A DNA stretch of 64,000 nt from JAJNBA01 sp963842295 (GTDB lineage Bacteria > Actinomycetota > UBA4738 > HRBIN12), in assembly GCA_963842295.1 (NCBI GenBank), contig CAWJFY010000005.1, positions 186,001 to 250,000 of the forward strand, written 5' to 3'. The notes beneath the pieces were generated by a model. That model was not told the DNA's origin and made no database searches. It saw nothing but the letters and a program-made list of their open reading frames with translations. A program made the translations under genes and the position numbers. Positions 59,729 through 64,000 of the stretch are shown here, one piece after another (within the stretch, counting starts at the first letter, position 1; every line of letters begins with the position of its first letter).

Positions 59729-59753
59729 CCTTGATCGCACGAACCCGGCGGCG

Positions 59754-60962
59754 TTGCAGTGTCGGATCTGCGGCGAGCGCTACAACGTCGAGCCGCTCAC
59801 GATCTGCCAGGAGTGCTTCGGCCCGCTCGAGCCCTCCTACGACCTGGACGCGATCGACGGGACGGACTTCCGCAAGCAGGTCGAGGCCGGGCCCGCCAGC
59901 CTGTGGCGATACGAGGCGCTCCTGCCGGGCGGGCCCGGCCTCGACCGGGTGGACCTCGGCGCCGGCTTCACGCCGCTCCGCCGCGCGGACCGGCTCGCAG
60001 CCGCCCTGGGTCTGCGGAACCTCTGGATCAAGGACGACTCCGTGAACCCGTCCTATTCGTTCAAGGATCGGGTCGTGTCGATCGCCGCCACGATGGCCAA
60101 AGCGTTCGGGTTCGAGGCTCTGTCCTGCGCCTCCACCGGCAACCTGGCGAACGCCGCCGCCGCGCACGCCGCCCAGGCAGGGATGCCGTGCTACGTGTTC
60201 GTCCCCGACGATCTCGAGCGCGCGAAGATCCTCGCCACCGAGACCTACGGCGCGAGGGTCGTCGCCGTGAAGGGCAACTACGACGACGTCAACCGCCTCT
60301 GCGCCGAGGTCGCCGAGACACTGCCGTGGGCGTTCGTGAACGTGAACATGCGCCCCTACTACGCGGAGGGCTCGAAGTCCCTCGGGTTCGAGACCGCAGA
60401 ACAACTCGGCTGGCACCTGCCCGACCACGTCGTGGTGCCGGTCGCGAGCGGCGCCCTGCTGACGAAGATCCACCGAGCGTTCCAGGAGCTGATCGCGATC
60501 GGAGCCGTCGAGGAGAAGCGGTACCGGGTGAGCGGCGCCCAGCCGGAAGGATGCCGGCCCGTCGCGCAGGCCTTCCGAGACGGCGCCGAGGAGGTCACGC
60601 CGGTCAAGCCCGACACGATCGCCCGGTCGCTCGCGATCGGCTCGCCGGCGGACGGGTATTTCGCGCTCCAGGTCGCCCGTGAGACCGGCGGCGTGATCGA
60701 GTGGTGCGCGGAGGAGGAGATCCTCGAAGGGGTCCGGCTCCTCGCCTCCACCGAGGGCGTCTTCACCGAGACGGCGGGCGGGGTCACGATCGCCAACCTC
60801 AAGCGACTGGTGGAGCAGGGGGTGATCGGGGCGGACGAGGAGGTGGTCGCCTACGTGACCGGCAACGGCTACAAGACCGTCGAGGCGTTCGAAGGGCTGG
60901 TCGAGCCCAGCTATCACGTGGCCCCCGACCTCGAGGAGTTCCTGGCCGTCCTGGAGCGGTGA
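59754..60962 (+). CDS. thrC: Threonine synthase
   Basis: A 402-residue PLP enzyme converting O-phosphohomoserine to threonine. An N-terminal zinc-ribbon-like set (CRICG, CQECFGP) is followed by the PLP Lys in SYSFKDRVVS and ASTGNLANAAAAHAAQAG. The start is uncertain: the TTG at 59754 gives MQCRICG, slightly short. An ATG at 59725, overlapping the ilvD stop, would read into this frame only after a 1-base insertion or 2-base deletion near 59731-59734 (M-T-x-DRTNPAALQCRICG). Confidence 0.9.
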   Translation: MQCRICGERYNVEPLTICQECFGPLEPSYDLDAIDGTDFRKQVEAGPASLWRYEALLPGGPGLDRVDLGAGFTPLRRADRLAAALGLRNLWIKDDSVNPSYSFKDRVVSIAATMAKAFGFEALSCASTGNLANAAAAHAAQAGMPCYVFVPDDLERAKILATETYGARVVAVKGNYDDVNRLCAEVAETLPWAFVNVNMRPYYAEGSKSLGFETAEQLGWHLPDHVVVPVASGALLTKIHRAFQELIAIGAVEEKRYRVSGAQPEGCRPVAQAFRDGAEEVTPVKPDTIARSLAIGSPADGYFALQVARETGGVIEWCAEEEILEGVRLLASTEGVFTETAGGVTIANLKRLVEQGVIGADEEVVAYVTGNGYKTVEAFEGLVEPSYHVAPDLEEFLAVLER

Positions 60963-61036
60963 GAGAGGCATCCGCTTGCGCTCGGAGGCCTGAACGCACA
61001 GACTCCACCCGCCGTGCCCGCACTGAGGGATCCTTC

Positions 61037-61050
61037 GGGAGGTAGCCCTG
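61037..61050 (+). promoter_or_regulatory. Strong Shine-Dalgarno followed by a CTG codon
   Basis: GGGAGG (61037-61042), 5 nt, then CTG (61048-61050), in frame with the nucleotidyltransferase. The first conventional start in the frame (TTG at 61084) has no such site. Confidence 0.55.
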
Positions 61051-61818
61051 GAGAAGGCCGAGTTCGAGGCCGAAGCCGACCGGTTGCTCGCTCTCGCCAG
61101 CGAGGAGGGAACAACGCTCAGGCTCCTCGGTGCAGTCGCCTTCGCACGCCGTTGCCCGAACCACGCCTACCTGCGCGAGAAGCTTGGGCGCCGCTACACA
61201 GACATCGACTTCGCGGCCTACGGGCGGGAGGCGCCGGAGATCCGCGCGATGCTCAGCCGGGCGGGCTACGTCGAGGACTCGGCGGTCTATGTGGACTCGG
61301 AGGGCTCCCGTCTGGTGGCCGAGCACCCGGGGATCGGGATGCACGTCGACGTGTTCCTCGACAAGCTCGAGTTCTGTCACACGGTCCGGTGGAAAGAGCG
61401 CCTCGAGATCGATTCCGAGACGATCCCGCTCGCCGAACTGCTCCTGCAGAAGATGCAGATCGTCGAGATCAACGAGAAGGACCTGATCGACACCATCATG
61501 CTCCTGCTCGAGTTCCCGCTCGGGGACTCGGACGACGACACGATCAACATCGGACGCGTCGCCGCGATCTGCGCGAAGGACTGGGGCTGGTGGCGCACCC
61601 TCACGATGAACCTCGCCAAGGTTCGCCAGATGGCCGAGCACTACGAACAGCTGAACGAGGACGAGACTCGGCGCGTTTCCGACCAGGTTGTGGCGGCGCT
61701 CGAGCGGATCGGGGCGGAGCCGAAGTCGATGTCATGGAGGCTCCGCGCGAAGGTCGGCGACCGGAAGAAGTGGTACCGGGACGTGGGTGAGCTGATGGCC
61801 GTGCCGGAGGACGCTTGA
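61048..61818 (+). CDS. Nucleotidyltransferase-fold protein, hypothetical
   Basis: A 256-residue protein if translation starts at CTG 61048 (244 from TTG 61084). LRLLGAVAF takes the place of the GS loop, RRYTDIDFAAYG supplies the Asp pair (DxD), and GMHVDVFLDKLEF the third carboxylate, as in the pol-beta nucleotidyltransferase fold. IPLAELLLQKMQIVEINEKDLID is a helix often following that core in AbiEii-like and DUF-type members. It is 1 nt from a metallophosphoesterase gene, suggesting opposing add/remove activities. Target unknown. Confidence 0.72.
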   Translation: MEKAEFEAEADRLLALASEEGTTLRLLGAVAFARRCPNHAYLREKLGRRYTDIDFAAYGREAPEIRAMLSRAGYVEDSAVYVDSEGSRLVAEHPGIGMHVDVFLDKLEFCHTVRWKERLEIDSETIPLAELLLQKMQIVEINEKDLIDTIMLLLEFPLGDSDDDTINIGRVAAICAKDWGWWRTLTMNLAKVRQMAEHYEQLNEDETRRVSDQVVAALERIGAEPKSMSWRLRAKVGDRKKWYRDVGELMAVPEDA

Positions 61819-61819
61819 C

Positions 61820-62815
61820 ATGCCGCTGTTCTCCAAGACGGCGAAGGAGAAGGCAACGCGCCTCTTCTACGCATCCGACATCCACGGGTCGGAGCCCACC
61901 TACCGCAAGTTCCTGAACGCCGCGAAGTTCTACGAGGTCGACGCCCTCGTGTTCGGCGGCGATCTGATGGGGAAGCTCCTGATCCCGATGGTGCGGGACG
62001 CCGGCGGCACCTGGAGGGCGAGCCTCCAGGGTCAGCAGCATCACCTCAAGAGCGAGGAACAGCTGGCGACCTTCAAGCGGACCATGCAGACGCTCGGCTT
62101 CTACTGGCAGGAGATGGATCCCGAGGAGTACGCGACGTATGAAGGCCAACAGGGGCGCATCGACGACCTGTTCGACGTCCTCGCGAAGGAGCGCCTCGCC
62201 GGGTGGGTCACGCTCGCCGAGGAGCGGCTCGCGGGCACACCCGTGAACGTGTATCTCTGCGGCGGGAACGACGACACCGACGAGGTGTTGACTGCCCTCG
62301 ACGAGGCATCGGGCGAGCGCGTCGTGAACGCGGAGAACCGGGCAGTGCCGCTCGATGACGAGCACGAGCTCCTGACGATCGGCTACTCGACGCCGACACC
62401 GTGGGAGACGCCGCGCGAGCGGACCGACGAGGAGATCGGAGAGATCATCGAGAAGCTGATGCCGGCTGTCGCTGATCCGGCCAAGACCGTCTTCAACTTC
62501 CACTGCCCGCCGCTCGACTCCGGCCTCGACACATGTCTGAAGCTCGATGCGTCGGTCTGGCCGCCGAAACCAGTGATCGAGAGGGGTCAGCCGGTCCACT
62601 ACGGCGCAGGGTCGCAGGCTGTGGCGGACGCGCTCACCAGCTACCAGCCCATCGTCGGCCTCCATGGCCATATCCACGAGTCCCGGGGGGCGACCAAGTA
62701 CGGCCGCACTCCGGCGTTCAACCCCGGCAGCGAGTACGGAGAGGGGGTATTGCGCGGCCTGATCGTCGCGATCCGGGGAGGAGAAGTGCTGGGACACCAG
62801 TTCACGTCCGGCTGA
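61820..62815 (+). CDS. Calcineurin-like metallophosphoesterase
   Basis: A 331-residue protein with a full set of metal motifs: YASDIHGSE (DxH), LVFGGDLMG (GDxxD-like), CGGNDDTDE (GNxD), NFHCPP and GLHGHIHES (GHxH). No signal peptide, so cytoplasmic. The central 60 residues form an insert between the GGD and GND motifs. It is linked to the nucleotidyltransferase gene. It probably hydrolyses a phosphodiester, nucleotide or protein phosphate; substrate unknown. Confidence 0.87.
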   Translation: MPLFSKTAKEKATRLFYASDIHGSEPTYRKFLNAAKFYEVDALVFGGDLMGKLLIPMVRDAGGTWRASLQGQQHHLKSEEQLATFKRTMQTLGFYWQEMDPEEYATYEGQQGRIDDLFDVLAKERLAGWVTLAEERLAGTPVNVYLCGGNDDTDEVLTALDEASGERVVNAENRAVPLDDEHELLTIGYSTPTPWETPRERTDEEIGEIIEKLMPAVADPAKTVFNFHCPPLDSGLDTCLKLDASVWPPKPVIERGQPVHYGAGSQAVADALTSYQPIVGLHGHIHESRGATKYGRTPAFNPGSEYGEGVLRGLIVAIRGGEVLGHQFTSG

Positions 62816-62844
62816 GCCGGCGTGACGCACAGAAGGAGGGAGGG

Positions 62845-64000
62845 ATGGCTGAAGCGGTAGCGCCGCAGGTCTTCACCCGGCGAGCTTCAGGTCTCGTTCG
62901 GGTGATGTCGCCGTACTCGGCGTTCATCTACAACGTCCTCACGATGGGCCTGATCTTCCCGTGGACGTACGTCTGGGCACCAACGGCGTTCCAGGGGTCG
63001 AACCTGGTCCTCGGGATCTTTTTCGCGTTCCTCTTCGAGCTGCCGATCGCGCTCGCGTACGTCTGGCTGGCGACCGCACTTCCCCGGTCGGGCGGCGACT
63101 ACGTGTTCCAGAGTCGCGTGTTCGGCGGCGGGTTCGGGTTCACGGTGGTGTTCGCGTTCTTCGTGGTCTGGATCCTTCAATGGGTGGCGCTGTCCGGATG
63201 GCTGATGGCCGTCCTCGGCATCGCGCCGACCTTCATCGGGCTCGGCGTCACGCTGAACAACCAGGCACTGATCGACTTCGGCGCCTGGGCTGCCACGGCC
63301 AACGGCATCATCATCATCAGCATCCTCAACGCGGCGCTGTCCCTCGTGCTGCTCGTGACGGGATTCCGCAACTACGTCCGGTTCCAGTACGTGATGTGGT
63401 ACGCGATCCTCGCGTCCTTCGCCGTGATGTTGATCCTGTTCTTCACGACGAACGCTGGGGACTTCCGGTCGAGCCTCGATGGGTTCGCGAGCGCCACTGG
63501 CGGAACACCGGAGTTCTTCGCGACGGCGAAGGCCGCCGCGGCGGATGCCGGTGTGAACTTCAACCCGCCGTTCTGGCTCTTCGGAACGCTGATGGTGGCA
63601 CCGATCGCGTGGACGAGCCTGCAGTGGGCTACCTACTCCTCCGAGCAGGGCGGCGAGATCAAGAACGCCAACGTGTTCAGGAGCCAGGTGTTCATCATCG
63701 TGGGCTCGCTGACCCTGACGGCGGCGCTGTTGATCCTCCTCGCCGTTGCGATGGAGGGCGGCATCGGGCAAGAGGGGCTCATGGTTGCCTCGTCCGGCTA
63801 TTGGTACTTGGTTCCCGAGGCGAAGCTCGTCGATGGGGTGGTACCTCTGATGCCGAACCTGATCGCGATCGCGCTCACCTCGAGCCCGATCCTGATCGGG
63901 GTCATCGGCATCGGGTACATCCTCAATTCCTTCCAGATCGTCTGCAACTGCTATATCGGGACGACGCGGATCATGGTCGCGCAGGGGCTCGACGGGTTGC
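62845..64000 (+). CDS. APC-superfamily amino-acid permease, 5' part
   Basis: The ORF runs open to the window end; 385 codons are visible. It begins MAEAVAPQVFTRRASGLVRVMSP, then a helical membrane protein: AFIYNVLTMGLIFPW, a cation/amino-acid loop region ATALPRSGGDYVFQSRVFGG (the conserved PxxGGxYxF-type motif of the APC family) and at least nine further hydrophobic stretches. AGGAGGGAGGG precedes the ATG. Likely cargo is an amino acid or amine. Confidence 0.85.
   Translation, partial: MAEAVAPQVFTRRASGLVRVMSPYSAFIYNVLTMGLIFPWTYVWAPTAFQGSNLVLGIFFAFLFELPIALAYVWLATALPRSGGDYVFQSRVFGGGFGFTVVFAFFVVWILQWVALSGWLMAVLGIAPTFIGLGVTLNNQALIDFGAWAATANGIIIISILNAALSLVLLVTGFRNYVRFQYVMWYAILASFAVMLILFFTTNAGDFRSSLDGFASATGGTPEFFATAKAAAADAGVNFNPPFWLFGTLMVAPIAWTSLQWATYSSEQGGEIKNANVFRSQVFIIVGSLTLTAALLILLAVAMEGGIGQEGLMVASSGYWYLVPEAKLVDGVVPLMPNLIAIALTSSPILIGVIGIGYILNSFQIVCNCYIGTTRIMVAQGLDGL

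Noticed and set aside
57971..59740. Long minus-strand open frame continuing upstream of the DAO-family oxidase
   Set aside because: It lies entirely antisense to ilvD, is Arg/Asp/His-rich low complexity, and lacks any family motif; typical GC-rich shadow frame.
1..64000. tRNA, rRNA, CRISPR arrays, insertion sequences, attachment sites, phage genes
   Set aside because: No cloverleaf-like sequence was found in the intergenic gaps, no regularly spaced repeats, no transposase or integrase motifs in any frame.

Overview
The window is GC-rich (about two-thirds G+C by eye) and densely packed. Many genes start with GTG, ATGA or GTGA stop/start overlaps are frequent, and several promoters appear to drive leaderless mRNAs. 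It carries an EtfBA-EtfD electron-transfer module, a membrane-anchored PknB-like kinase, DUF2292 next to sulfur transport genes, and many acyl-CoA dehydrogenases and SDR enzymes. Together these point to a free-living heterotrophic actinobacterium, perhaps a poorly sampled lineage; the genus cannot be told from sequence alone. No tRNA, rRNA, CRISPR array, transposase or phage gene was seen.

Layout. 1-4.1 kb: 3' end of an aromatic amino-acid lyase gene, then an opposite-strand OpuC/ProVWX-type compatible-solute ABC operon, with a strong shared terminator between them. 4.2-11.6 kb: a co-directional catabolic cluster (acyl-CoA dehydrogenase, NTF2-like protein, agmatinase-family ureohydrolase, polysaccharide-deacetylase-fold hydrolase, NCS1 permease, two SDRs, NAD-dependent epimerase) whose substrate is unknown. 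11.6-13.2 kb: Ser/Thr kinase plus a small lipoprotein. 13.3-25.3 kb: a complete-looking myo-inositol catabolic locus (LacI-type regulator, IolD, IolG, IolE-like, sugar ABC transporter, IolC, IolB, MmsA/IolA) with two perfect palindromic operators in the divergent promoter. 25.3-30.9 kb: small accessory genes (DinB-like, DUF4386, VOC, tautomerase, truncated haemoglobin, GNAT, a Rieske oxygenase), two of them frameshifted. 30.9-36.9 kb: a sulfur-uptake locus: a sulfonate-type ABC pair (ATPase frameshifted, no binding protein) with DUF2292, divergent from a cysteine-rich leader ORF and the sulfate ABC operon sbp-cysT-cysW-cysA. 36.9-42.8 kb: glutaryl-CoA dehydrogenase, GNAT, and etfB-etfA-etfD, which would carry acyl-CoA dehydrogenase electrons to the quinone pool. 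42.9-46 kb: a TetR-led operon of nucleoside hydrolase, ribokinase and a transglutaminase-like protein. 46-50 kb: a phytoene-desaturase-like flavoprotein and a fused NDP-forming acyl-CoA synthetase. 50-57.9 kb: Tat-exported phosphoesterase, lipoprotein, membrane protein, a third acyl-CoA dehydrogenase, an amidase with an in-frame amber codon, a CmoB-like methyltransferase and a DAO-family oxidase. 58-64 kb: ilvD, threonine synthase, a nucleotidyltransferase/metallophosphoesterase pair and an APC permease cut by the window end.

Themes. The genes describe a scavenger using small organic molecules: inositol, nucleosides, guanidino or amide compounds, acyl-CoAs, osmolytes and oxidised sulfur. The best candidates for new biology are the Cys-rich leader ORF and dyad at the sulfate/DUF2292 divergence, the 4.2-11.6 kb cluster, the apparent non-AUG starts behind ideal Shine-Dalgarno sites, and the nucleotidyltransferase/phosphoesterase pair. 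Five conserved genes carry apparent coding disruptions (two indels in one VOC gene, one each in the Rieske and ABC ATPase genes, one in-frame stop in the amidase, and a possible shift at the threonine synthase start); sequencing or assembly error is a live alternative for all of them.
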